Below are positions 1 to 13,600 of a DNA stretch of 64,000 nt, in pieces. The translations under genes and the position numbers were made by a program. The stretch's first letter is position 1. Every line of letters begins with the position of its first letter. The notes beneath the pieces were generated by a model. The model had not been told where the DNA came from, did no database searches, and worked only from the letters and a program-made list of their open reading frames with translations. Source of the stretch: Siphonodentalium dalli. Taxonomy: Eukaryota > Mollusca > Scaphopoda > Gadilida > Siphonodentaliidae. Location: the NCBI GenBank assembly GCA_032622095.1, contig CP136068.1, positions 137,523,989 to 137,587,988 of the forward strand, read 5' to 3'.

Positions 1-3000
1 CATTATCGCTAGTATGGCCCGTTTTTAGGGCTCCAGGACACTCCACACGCATAACCCACGAACATATCAGGCATGTCATTGTGGTCAACACATCATCCCT
101 ATTTACAATTTAACCCCACGCAGCTGGATTTCTAGAGCACGAGGTCAGCACGGGTCCCGACATATTCGTCGTGATTTCATATAAATTGGCATTTCTACCT
201 AATTTCGAGGTACCAGGACACTCTACAGAGATATCCCTCCACATTAGTTGATGCATATGTGTAGAGAGTGTGACCGCTGGTAGTGGAAAACCACCCCACG
301 CAGTTGAAATTTGGTAAAAACAGGTCATCACGGACTTCAATACGTCTATGTACAAACCGAACATTATCGCTAGTATGGCCCGTTTTTAGGGCTCCAGGAC
401 ACCACACACGCATAACCCACGAACATAACAGGCATGTCATTGTGGTCAACACATCATCCCTATTTACAATTTAACCCCACGCAGCTGGATTTCTAGAGCA
501 CGAGGTCAGCACGGGTCCCGACATATTCGTCGTGATTTCATATAAATTGGCATTTCTACCTAATTTCGAGGTACCAGGACACTCTACAGAGATATCCCTC
601 CACATTAGATGATGCATATGTGTAGAGAGTGTGACCGCTGGTAGTGGAAAACCACCCCACGCAGTTGAAATTTGGTAAAAACAGGTCATCACGGACTTCA
701 ATACGTCTATGTACAAACCGAACATTATCGCTATTATGGCCCGTTTTTAGGGCTCCAGGACACCACACACGCATAACCCACGAACATATCAGGCATGTCA
801 TTGTGGTCAACACATCATCCCTATTTACAATTTAACCCCACGCAGCTGGATTTCTAGAGCACGAGGTCAGCACGGGTCCCGACATATTCGTCGTGATTTC
901 ATATAAATTGGCATTTCTACCTAATTTCGAGGTACCAGGACACTCTACAGAGATATCCCTCCACATTAGTTGATGCATATGTGTAGAGAGTGTGACCGCT
1001 GGTAGTGGAAAACCACCCCACGCAGTTGAAATTTGGTAAAAACAGGTCATCACGGACTTCAATACGTCTATGTACAAACCGAACATTATCGCTAGTATGG
1101 CCCGTTTTTAGGGCTCCAGGACACCACACACGCATAACCCACGAAGATAACAGGCATGTCATTGTGGTCAACACATCATCCCTATTTACAATTTAACCCC
1201 ACGCAGCTGGATTTCTAGAGCACGAGGTCAGCACGGGTCCCGACATATTCGTCGTGATTTAATATAAATTGGCATTTCTACCTAATTTCGAGGTACCAGG
1301 ACACTCTACAGAGATAACCCTCCACATTAGTTGATTCATATGTGTAGACAGTGTGACCGCTGGTAGTGTAAAGCCGCCCCACGCAGTTGAAATTTGGTAA
1401 AAACAGGTCATCACGGACTTCAATACGTCTATGTACAAACCGAACATTATCGCTATTATGGCCCGTTTTTAGGGCTCCAGGACACCACACACGCATAACC
1501 CACGAACATATCAGGCATGTCATTGTGGTCAACACATCATCCCTATTTACAATTTAACCCCACGCAGATGGATTTCTAGAGCACGAGGTCAGCACGGGTC
1601 CCGACATATTGGTCGTGATTTCATATAAATTGGCATTTCTACCTAATTTCGAGGTACCAGGACACTCTACAGAGATAACCCTCCACATTAGTTGATTCAT
1701 ATTTATAGACAGTGTGACCGCTGGTAGTGTAAAGCCGCCCCACGCAGTTGAAATTTGGTAAAAACAGGTCATCACGGACTTCAATACGTCTATGTACAAA
1801 CCGAACATTATCGCTAGTATGGCCCGTTTTTAGGGCTCCAGGACACCACACACGCATAACCCACGAACATAACAGGCATGTCATTGTGGTCAACACATCA
1901 TCCCTATTTACAATTTAACCCCACGCAGCTGGATTTCTAGAGCACGAGGTCAGCACGGGTCCCGACATATTCGTCGTGATTTCATATAAATTGGCATTTC
2001 TACCTAATTTCGAGGTACCAGGACACTCTACAGAGATATCCCTCCACATTAGTTGATGCATATGTGTAGAGAGTGTGACCGCTGGTAGTGGAAAACCACC
2101 CCACGCAGTTGAAATTTGGTAAAAACAGGTCATCACGGACTTCAATACGTCTATGTACAAACCGAACATTATCGCTAGTATGGCCCGTTTTTAGGGCTCC
2201 AGGACACTCCACACGCATAACCCACGAACATATCAGGCATGTCATTGTGGTCAACACATCATCCCTATTTACAATTTAACCCCACGCAGCTGGATTTCTA
2301 GAGCACGAGGTCAGCACGGGTCCCGACATATTCGTCGTGATTTCATATAAATTGGCATTTCTACCTAATTTCGAGGTACCAGGACACTCTACAACCAGGA
2401 CACTCTACAGAGATATCCCTCCACATTAGTTGATGCATATGTGTAGAGAGTGTGACCGCTGGTAGTGGAAAACCACCCCACGCAGTTGAAATTTGGTAAA
2501 AACAGGTCATCACGGACTTCAATACGTCTATGTACAAACCGAACATTATCGCTAGTATGGCCCGTTTTTAGGGCTCCAGGACACCACACACGCATAACCC
2601 ACGAACATAACAGGCATGTCATTGTGGTCAACACATCATCCCTATTTACAATTTAACCCCACGCAGCTGGATTTCTAGAGCACGAGGTCAGCACGGGTCC
2701 CGACATATTCGTCGTGATTTAATATAAATTGGCATTTCTACCTAATTTCGAGGTACCAGGACACTCTACAGAGATAACCCTCCACATTAGTTGATTCATA
2801 TGTGTAGACAGTGTGACCGCTGGTAGTGTAAAGCCGCCCCACGCAGTTGAAATTTGGTAAAAACAGGTCATCACGGACTTCAATACGTCTATCTACAAAC
2901 CGAACATTATCGCTATTATGGCCCGTTTTTAGGGCTCCAGGACACCACACACGCATAACCCACGAACATATCAGGCATGTCATTGTGGTCAACACATCAT

Positions 3001-6000
3001 CCCTATTTACAATTTAACCCCACGCAGCTGGATTTCTAGAGCACGAGGTCAGCACGGGTCCCGACATATTGGTCGTGATTTCATATAAATTGGCATTTCT
3101 ACCTAATTTCGAGGTACCAGGACACTCTACAGAGATAACCCTCCACATTAGTTGATTCATATGTGTAGACAGTGTGACCGCTGGTAGTGTAAAGCCGCCC
3201 CACGCAGTTGAAATTTGGTAAAAACAGGTCATCACGGACTTCAATACGTCTATGTACAAACCGAACATTATCGCTAGTATGGCCCGTTTTTAGGGCTCCA
3301 GGACACCACACACGCATAACCCACGAACATAACAGGCATGTCATTGTGGTCAACACATCATCCCTATTTACAATTTAACCCCACGCAGCTGGATTTCTAG
3401 AGCACGAGGTCAGCACGGGTCCCGACATATTCGTCGTGATTTCATATAAATTGGCATTTCTACCTAATTTCGAGGTACCAGGACACTCTACAGAGATATC
3501 CCTCCACATTAGTTGATGCATATGTGTAGAGAGTGTGACCGCTGGTAGTGGAAAACCACCCCACGCAGTTGAAATTTGGTAAAAACAGGTCATCACGGAC
3601 TTCAATACGTCTATGTACAAACCGAACATTATCGCTAGTATGGCCCGTTTTTAGGGCTCCAGGACACTCCACACGCATAACCCACGAACATATCAGGCAT
3701 GTCATTGTGGTCAACACATCATCCCTATTTACAATTTAACCCCACGCAGCTGGATTTCTAGAGCACGAGGTCAGCACGGGTCCCGACATATTCGTCGTGA
3801 TTTCATATAAATTGGCATTTCTACCTAATTTCGAGGTACCAGGACACTCTACAGAGATATCCCTCCACATTAGTTGATGCATATGTGTAGAGAGTGTGAC
3901 CGCTGGTAGTGGAAAACCACCCCACGCAGTTGAAATTTGGTAAAAACAGGTCATCACGGACTTCAATACGTCTATGTACAAACCGAACATTATCGCTAGT
4001 ATGGCCCGTTTTTAGGGCTCCAGGACACCACACACGCATAACCCACGAACATAACAGGCATGTCATTGTGGTCAACACATCATCCCTATTTACAATTTAA
4101 CCCCACGCAGCTGGATTTCTAGAGCACGAGGTCAGCACGGGTCCCGACATATTCGTCGTGATTTCATATAAATTGGCATTTCTACCTAATTTCGAGGTAC
4201 CAGGACACTCTACAGAGATATCCCTCCACATTAGATGATGCATATGTGTAGAGAGTGTGACCGCTGGTAGTGGAAAACCACCCCACGCAGTTGAAATTTG
4301 GTAAAAACAGGTCATCACGGACTTCAATACGTCTATGTACAAACCGAACATTATCGCTAGTATGGCCCGTTTTTAGGGCTCCAGGACACCACACACGCAT
4401 AACCCACGAACATAACAGGCATGTCATTGTGGTCAACACATCATCCCTATTTACAATTTAACCCCACGCAGCTGGATTTCTATAGCACGAGGTCAGCACG
4501 GGTCCCGACATATTCGTCGTGATTTAATATAAATTGGCATTTCTACCTAATTTCGAGGTACCAGGACACTCTACAGAGATAACCCTCCACATACGTTGAT
4601 TCATATGTGTAGACAGTGTGACCGCTGGTAGTGTAAAGCCGTCCCACGCAGTTGAAATATGGTAAAAACAGGTCATCACGGACTTCAATACGTCTATGTA
4701 CAAACCGAACATTATCGCTATTATGGCCCGTTTTTAGGGCTCCAGGACACCACACACGCATAACCCACGAACATATCAGGCATGTCATTGTGGTCAACAC
4801 ATCATCCCTATTTACAATTTAACCCCACGCAGCTGGATTTCTAGAGCACGAGGTCAGCACGGGTCCCGACATATTGGTCGTGATTTCATATAAATTGGCA
4901 TTTCTACCTAATTTCGAGGTACCAGGACACTCTACAGAGATAACCCTCCACATTAGTTGATTCATATGTGTAGACAGTGTGACCGCTGGTAGTGTAAAGC
5001 CGCCCCACGCAGTTGAAATTTGGTAAAAACAGGTCATCACGGACTTCAATACGTCTATGTACAAACCGAACATTATCGCTAGTATGGCCCGTTTTTAGGG
5101 CTCCAGGACACCACACACGCATAACCCACGAACATAACAGGCATGTCATTGTGGTCAACACATCATCCCTATTTACAATTTAACCCCACGCAGCTGGATT
5201 TCTAGAGCACGAGGTCAGCACGGGTCCCGACATATTCGTCGTGATTTCATATAAATTGGCATTTCTACCTAATTTCGAGGTACCAGGACACTCTACAGAG
5301 ATATCCCTCCACTTTAGTTGATGCATATGTGTAGAGAGTGTGACCGCTGGTAGTGGAAAACCACCCCACGCAGTTGAAATTTGGTAAAAACAGGTCATCA
5401 CGGACTTCAATACGTCTATGTACAAACCGAACATTATCGCTAGTATGGCCCGTTTTTAGGGCTCCAGGACACTCCACACGCATAACCCACGAACATATCA
5501 GGCATGTCATTGTGGTCAACACATCATCCCTATTTACAATTTAACCCCACGCAGCTGGATTTCTAGAGCACGAGGTCAGCACGGGTCCCGACATATTCGT
5601 CGTGATTTCATATAAATTGGCATTTCTACCTAATTTCGAGGTACCAGGACACTCTACAGAGATATTCCTCCACATTAGTTGATGCATATGTGTAGAGAGT
5701 GTGACCGCTGGTAGTGGAAAACCACCCCACGCAGTTGAAATTTGGTAAAAACAGGTCATCACGGACTTCAATACGTCTATGTACAAACCGAACATTATCG
5801 CTATTATGGCCCGTTTTTAGGGCTCCAGGACACCACACACGCATAACCCACGAACATAACAGGCATGTCATTGTGGTCAACACATCATCCCTATTTACAA
5901 TTTAACCCCACGCAGCTGGATTTCTAGAGCACGAGGTCAGCACGGGTCCCGACATATTCGTCGTGATTTCATATAAATTGGCATTTCTACCTAATTTCGA

Positions 6001-7632
6001 GGTACCAGGACACTCTACAGAGATATCCCTCCACATTAGTTGATGCATATGTGTAGAGAGTGTGACCGCTGGTAGTGGAAAACCACCCCACGCAGTTGAA
6101 ATTTGGTAAAAACAGGTCATCACGGACTTCAATACGTCTATGTACAAACCGAACATTATCGCTAGTATGGCCCGTTTTTAGGGCTCCAGGACACCACACA
6201 CGCATAACCCACGAACATAACAGGCATGTCATTGTGGTCAACACATCATCCCTATTTACAATTTAACCCCACGCAGCTGGATTTCTATAGCACGAGGTCA
6301 GCACGGGTCCCGACATATTCGTCGTGATTTAATATAAATTGGCATTTCTACCTAATTTCGAGGTACCAGGACACTCTACAGAGATAACCCTCCACATTAG
6401 TTGATTCATATGTGTAGACAGTGTGACCGCTGGTAGTGTAAAGCCGCCCCACGCAGTTGAAATTTGGTAAAAACAGGTCATCACGGACTTCAATACGTCT
6501 ATGTACAAACCGAACATTATCGCTATATTATGGCCCGTTTTTAGGGCTCCAGGACACCACACACGCATAACCCACGAACATAACAGGCATGTCATTGTGG
6601 TCAACACATCATCCCTATTTACAATTTAACCCCACGCAGCTGGATTTCTAGAGCACGAGGTCAGCACGGGTCCCGACATATTCGTCGTGATTTCATATAA
6701 ATTGGCATTTCTACCTAATTTCGAGGTACCAGGACACTCTACAGAGACAACCCTCCACATTAGTTGATTCATATGTGTAGACAGTGTGACCGCTGGTAGT
6801 GTAAAGCCGCCCCACGCAGTTGAAATTTGGTAAAAACAGGTCATCACGGACTTCAATACGTCTATGTACAAACCGAACATTATCGCTATTATGGCCTGTT
6901 TTTAGGGCTCCAGGACACCACACACGCATAACCCACGAACATATCAGGCAAGTCATTGTGGTCAACACATCATCCCTATTTACAATTTAACCCCACGCAG
7001 CTGGATTTCTAGAGCACGAGGTCAGCACGGTTCCCGAAATATTCGTCGTGATTTCATATAAATTGGCATTTCTACCTAATTTCGAGGTACCAGGACACTC
7101 TACAGAGATAACCCTCCACATTCGTTGATTCATATGTGTAGACATTGTGACCGCTGGTAGTGTAAAGCCGCCCCACGCAGTTGAAATTTGGTAAAAACAG
7201 GTCATCACGGACTTCAATACGTCTATGTACAAACCGAACATTATCGCTATATTATGGCCCGTTTTTAGGGCTCCAGGACACCACACACGCATAACCCACG
7301 AACATATCAGGCATGTCATTGTGGTCAACACATCATCCCTATTTACAATTTAACCCCACGCAGCTGGATTTCTAGAGCACGAGGTCAGCACGGGTCCCGA
7401 CATATTCGTCGTGATTTCATATAAATTGGCATTTCTACCTAATTTCGAGGTACCAGGACACTCTACAGAGATAACCCTCCACATTAGTTGATTCATATGT
7501 GTAGAGAGTGTGTCCGCTGGTAGTGTAAAGCCGCCCCACGCAGTTGAAATTTGGTAAAAACAGGTCATCACGGACTTCAATACGTCTATGTACAAACCGA
7601 ACATTATCGCTATTATGGCCCGTTTTTAGGGC
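1..7632 (-). repeat. 361-bp satellite array, left arm
   Basis: About 21 tandem copies of a 361-bp monomer, opposite in orientation to the right arm. The array runs off the left edge of the window. Monomers fall into two types. Type A, read on the monomer strand, has ggtggttttccac, a TATGCATC site and gagggatat. Type B has ggcggctttacac, TATGAATC and gagggttat. From about 2653 to 6260 the order is the five-monomer block B-B-A-A-A, repeating every 1805 bp. The block before it is one monomer short and carries a 16-bp internal duplication near 2385-2405. The four monomers next to the inversion are all B-like, and two carry a 2-bp insertion (near 6525 and 7248). Copies are nearly identical, which suggests recent homogenisation. 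Short open frames occur in every copy but are probably incidental. Confidence 0.97.
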
Positions 7633-7664
7633 TCCAGGAAATGGGCCATAATAGCGATAATGTT
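7600..7664. repeat. Head-to-head inversion junction of the satellite array
   Basis: The strand of the satellite flips here. The left arm ends in ttatggccc at 7621 and the right arm starts with gggccataa at 7643. They form a palindrome centred on 7632 with a 21-base unpaired spacer (7622-7642). The spacer is the end of a left-arm monomer (tttttagggctccagga) joined to aaat. Homology continues outwards for kilobases as inverted monomers, but the order of A and B types differs between arms, so this is not a simple mirror copy. Confidence 0.95.
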
Positions 7665-10600
7665 CGGTTTGTACATAGACGTATTGAAGTCCGTGATGAC
7701 CTGTTTTTACCAAATTTCAACTGCGTGGGGCGGCTTTACACTACCAGCGGTCACACTGTCTACACATATGAATCAACTAATGTGGAGGGTTATCTCTGTA
7801 GAGTGTCCTGGTACCTCGAAATTAGGTAGAAATGCCAATTTATATGAAATCACGACGAATATGTCGGGACCCGTGCTGACCTCGTGCTCTAGAAATCCAG
7901 CTGCGTGGGGTTAAATTGTAAATAGGGATGATGTGTTGACCACAATGATATGCCTGTTATGTTCGTGGGTTATGCGTGTGTGGTGTCCTGGAGCCCTAAA
8001 CACGGGCCATACTAGCGATAATGTTCGGTTTATACATAGACGTATTGAAGTCCGTGATGACCTGTTTTTACCAAATTTCAACTGCGTGGGGTGGTTTTCC
8101 ACTACCAGCGGTCACACTCTCTACACATATGCATCAACTAATGTGGAGGGATATCTCTGTAGAGTGTCCTGGTACCTCGAAATTAGGTAGAAATGCCAAT
8201 TTATATGAAATCACGACGAATATGTCGGGACCCGTGCTGACCTCGTGCTCTAGAAATCCAGCTGCGTGGGGTTAAATTGTAAATAGGGATGATGTGTTGA
8301 CCACAATGACATGCCTGATATGTTCGTGGGTTATGCGTGTGTGGTGTCCTGGAGCCCTAAAAACGGGCCATAATATAACGATAATGTTCGGTTTGTACAT
8401 AGACGTATTGAAGTCCGTGATGACCTGTTTTTACCAAATTTCAACTGCGTGGGGCGGCTTTACACTACCAGCGGTCACACTGTCTACACATATGAATCAA
8501 CTAATGTGGAGGGTTATCTCTGTAGAGTGTCCTGGTACCTCGAAATTAGGTAGAAATGCCAATTTATATGAAATCACGACGAATATGTCGGGACCCGTGC
8601 TGACCTCGTGCTCTAGAAATCCAGCTGCGTGGGGTTAAATTGTAAATAGGGATGATGTGTTGACCACAATGACATGCCTGTTATGTTCGTGGGTTATGCG
8701 TGTGTGGTGTCCTGGAGCCCTAAAAACGGGCCATACTAGCGATAATGTTCGGTTTGTACATAGACGTATTGAAGTCCGTGATGACCTGTTTTTACCAAAT
8801 TTCAACTGCGTGGGGTGGTTTTCCACTACCAGCGGTCACACTCTCTACACATATGCATCAACTAATGTGGAGGGATATCTCTGTAGAGTGTCCTGGTACC
8901 TCGAAATTAGGTAGAAATGCCAATTTATATGAAATCACGACGAATATGTCGGGACCCGTGCTGACCTCGTGCTCTAGAAATCCAGCTGCTTGGGGTTAAA
9001 TTGTAAATAGGGATGATGTGTTGACCACAATGACATGCCTGTTATGTTCGTGGGTTATGCGTGTGTGGTGTCCTGGAGCCCTAAAAACGGGCCATACTAG
9101 CGATAATGTTCGGTTTGTACATAGACGTATTGAAGTCCGTGATGACCTGTTTTTACCAAATTTCAACTGCGTGGGGTGGTTTTCCACTACCAGCGGTCAC
9201 ACTCTCTACACATATGCATCAACTAATGTGGAGGGATATCTCTGTAGAGTGTCCTGGTACCTCGAAATTAGGTAGAAATGCCAATTTATATGAAATCACG
9301 ACGAATATGTCGGGACCCGTGCTGACCTCGTGCTCTAGAAATCCAGCTGCGTGGGGTTAAATTGTAAATAGGGATGATGTGTTGACCACAATGACATGCC
9401 TGATATGTTCGTGGGTTATGCGTGTGTGGTGTCCTGGAGCCCTAAAAACGGGCCATAATAGCGATAATGTTCGGTTTGTACATAGACGTATTGAAGTCCG
9501 TGATGACCTGTTTTTACCAAATTTCAACTGCGTGGGGCGGCTTTACACTACCAGCGGTCACACTGTCTACACATATGAATCAACTAATGTGGAGGGTTAT
9601 CTCTGTAGAGTGTCCTGGTACCTCGAAATTAGGTAGAAATGCCAATTTATATGAAATTACGACCAATATGTCGGGACCCGTGCTGACCTCGTGCTCTAGA
9701 AATCCAGCTGCGTGGGGTTAAATTGTAAATAGGGATGATGTGTTGACCACAATGACATGCCTGATATGTTCGTGGGTTATGCGTGTGTGGTGTCCTGGAG
9801 CCCTACAAACGGGCCATAATAGCGATAATGTTCGGTTTGTACATAGACGTATTGAAGTCCGTGATGACCTGTTTTTACCAAATTTCAACTGCGTGGGGCG
9901 GCTTTACACTACCAGCGGTCACACTGTCTACATAAATGAATCAACTAATGTGGAGGGTTATCTCTGTAGAGTGTCCTGGTACCTCGAAATTAGGTAGAAA
10001 TGCCAATTTATATGAAATCACGACGAATATGTCGGGACCCGTGCTGACCTCGTGCTCTAGAAATCCAGCTGCGTGGGGTTAAATTGTAAATAGGGATGAT
10101 GTGTTGACCACAATGACATGCCTGTTATGTTCGTGGGTTATGCGTATGTGGTGTCCTGGAGCCCTAAAAACGGGCCATACTAGCGATAATGTTCGGTTTG
10201 TACATAGACGTATTGAAGTCCGTGATGACCTGTTTTTACCAAATTTCAATGCCGTGGGGTGGTTTTCCACTACCAGCGGTCACGCTCTCTACACATATGC
10301 ATCAACTAATGTGGAGGGATATCTCTGTAGAGTGTCCTGGTACCTCGAAATTAGGTAGAAATGCCAATTTATATTAAATCACGACGAATATGTCGGGACC
10401 CGTGCTGACCTCGTGCTCTAGAAATCCAGCTGCGTGGGGTTAAATTGTAAATAGGGATGATGTGTTGACCACAATGACATGCCTGTTATGTTCGTGGGTT
10501 ATGCGTGTGTGGTGTCCTGGAGCCCTAAAAACGGGCCATACTAGCGATAATGTTCGGTTTGTACATAGACGTATTGAAGTCCGTGATGACCTGTTTTTAC

Positions 10601-13600
10601 CAAATTTCAACTGCGTGGGGTGGTTTTCCACTACCAGCGGTCACACTCTCTACACATATGCATCAACTAATGTGGAGGGATATCTCTGTAGAGTGTCCTG
10701 GTACCTCGAAATTAGGTAGAAATGCCAATTTATATGAAATCACGACGAATATGTCGGGACCCGTGCTGACCTCGTGCTCTAGAAATCCAGCTGCGTGGGG
10801 TTAAATTGAAAATAGGGATGATGTGTTGACCACAATGACATGCCTGTTATGTTCGTGGGTTATGTGTGTGTGGTGTCCTGGAGCCCTAAAAACGGGCCAT
10901 ACTAGCGATAATGTTCGGTTTGTACATAGACGTATTGAAGTCCGTGATGACCTGTTTTTACCAAATTTCAACTGCGTGGGGTGGTTTTCCACTACCAGCG
11001 GTCACACTCTCTACACATATGCATCAACTAATGTGGAGGGATATCTCTGTAGAGTGTCCTGGTACCTCGAAATTAGGTAGAAATGCCAATTTATATGAAA
11101 TCACGACGAATATGTCGGGACCCGTGCTGACCTCGTGCTCTAGAAATCCAGCTGCGTGGGGTTAAATTGTAAATAGGGATGATGTGTTGACCACAATGAC
11201 ATGCCTGATATGTTCGTGGGTTATGTGTGTGTGGTGTCCTGGAGCCCTAAAAACGGGCAATAATAGCGATAATGTTCGGTTTGTACATAGACGTATTGAA
11301 GTCCGTGATGACCTGTTTTTACCAAATTTCAACTGCGTGGGGCGGCTTTACACTACCAGCGGTCACACTGTCTACACATATGAATCAACTAATGTGGAGG
11401 GTTATCTCTGTAGAGTGTCCTGGTACCTCGAAATTAGGTAGAAATGCCAATTTATATGAAATCACGACCAATATGTCGGGACCCGTGCTGACCTCGTGCT
11501 CTAGAAATCCAGCTGCGTGGGGTTAAATTGTAAATAGGGATGATGTGTTGACCACAATGACATGCCTGTTATGTTCGTGGGTTATGCGTATGTGGTGTCC
11601 TGGAGCCCTAAAAACGGGCCATACTAGCGATAATGTTCGGTTTGTACATAGACGTATTGAAGTCCGTGATGACCTGTTTTTACCAAATTTCAACTGCGTG
11701 GGGTGGTTTTCCACTACCAGCGGTCACACTCTCTACACATATGCATCAACTAATGTGGAGGGATATCTCTGTAGAGTGTCCTGGTACCTCGAAATTAGGT
11801 AGAAATGCCAATTTATATTAAATCACGACGAATATGTCGGGACCCGTGCTGACCTCGTGCTCTAGAAATCCAGCTGCGTGGGGTTAAATTGTAAATAGGG
11901 ATGATGTGTTGACCACAATGACATGCCTGTTATGTTCGTGGGTTATGCGTGTGTGGTGTCCTGGAGCCCTAAAAAACGGGCCATACTAGCGATAATGTTC
12001 GGTTTGTACATAGACGTATTGAAGTCCGTGATGACCTGTTTTTACCAAATTTCAACTGCGTGGGGTGGTTTTCCACTACCAGCGGTCACACTCTCTACAC
12101 TTATGCATCAACTAATGTGGAGGGATATCTCTGTAGAGTGTCCTGGTACCTCGAAATTAGGTAGAAATGCCAATTTATATGAAATCACGACGAATATGTC
12201 GGGACCCGTGCTGACCTCGTGCTCTAGAAATCCAGCTGCGTGGGGTTAAATTGTAAATAGGGATGATGTGTTGACCACAATGACATGCCTGTTATGTTCG
12301 TGGGTTATGCGTGTGTGGTGTCCTGGAGCCCTAAAAACGGGCCATACTAGCGATAATGTTCGGTTTGTACATAGACGTATTGAAGTCCGTGATGACCTGT
12401 TTTTACCAAATTTCAACTGCGTGGGGTGGTTTTCCACTACCAGCGGTCACACTCTCTACACATATGCATCAACTAATGTGGAGGGATATCTCTGTAGAGT
12501 GTCCTGGTACCTCGAAATTAGGTAGAAATGCCAATTTATATGAAATCACGACGAATATGTCGGGACCCGTGCTGACCTCGTGCTCTAGAAATCCAGCTGC
12601 GTGGGGTTAAATTGTAAATAGGGATGATGTGTTGACCACAATGACATGCCTGTTATGTTCGTGGGTTATGCGTGTGTGGTGTCCTGGAGCCCTAAAAACG
12701 GGCCATAATAGCGATAATGTTCGGTTTGTACATAGACGTATTGAAGTCCGTGATGACCTGTTTTTACCAAATTTCAACTGCGTGGGCGGCTTTACACTAC
12801 CAGCGGTCACACTGTCTACACATATGAATCAACTAATGTGGAGCGTTATCTCTGTAGAGTGTCCTGGTACCTCGAAATTAGGTAGAAATGCCAATTTATA
12901 TGAAATCACGACGAATATGTCGGGACCCGTGCTGACCTCGTGCTCTAGAAATCCAGCTGCGTGGGGTTAAATTGTAAATAGGGATGATGTGTTGACCACA
13001 ATGACATGCCTGATATGTTCGTGGGTTATGCGTGTGTGGTGTCCTGGAGCCCTAAAAACGGGCCATAATAGCGATAATGTTCGGTTTGTACATAGACGTA
13101 TTGAAGTCCGTGATGACCTGTTTTTACCAAATTTCAACTGCGTGGGGCGGCTTTACACTACCAGCGGTCACACTGTCTACACATATGAATCAACTAATGT
13201 GGAGGGCTATCTCTGTAGAGTGTCCTGGTACCTCGAAATTAGGTAGAAATGCCAATTTATATGAAATCACGACGAATATGTCGGGACCCGTGCTGACCTC
13301 GTGCTCTAGAAATCCAGCTGCGTGGGGTTAAATTGTAAATAGGGATGATGTGTTGACCACAATGACATGCCTGATATGTTCGTGGGTTATGCGTGTGTGG
13401 TGTCCTGGAGACCTAAAAACGGGCCATAATAGCGATAATGTTCGGTTTGTACATAGACGTATTGAAGTCCGTGATGACCTGTTTTTACCAAATTTCAACT
13501 GCGTGGGCGGCTTTACACTACCAGCGGTCACACTGTCTACACATATGAATCAACTAATGTGGAGGGTTATCTCTGTAGAGTGTCCTGGTACCTCGAAATT

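Noticed and set aside
7600-7664. Palindrome as a simple assembly artefact
   Set aside because: Not excluded, but the non-mirrored order of monomer types on the two sides argues against a mechanically duplicated contig end.
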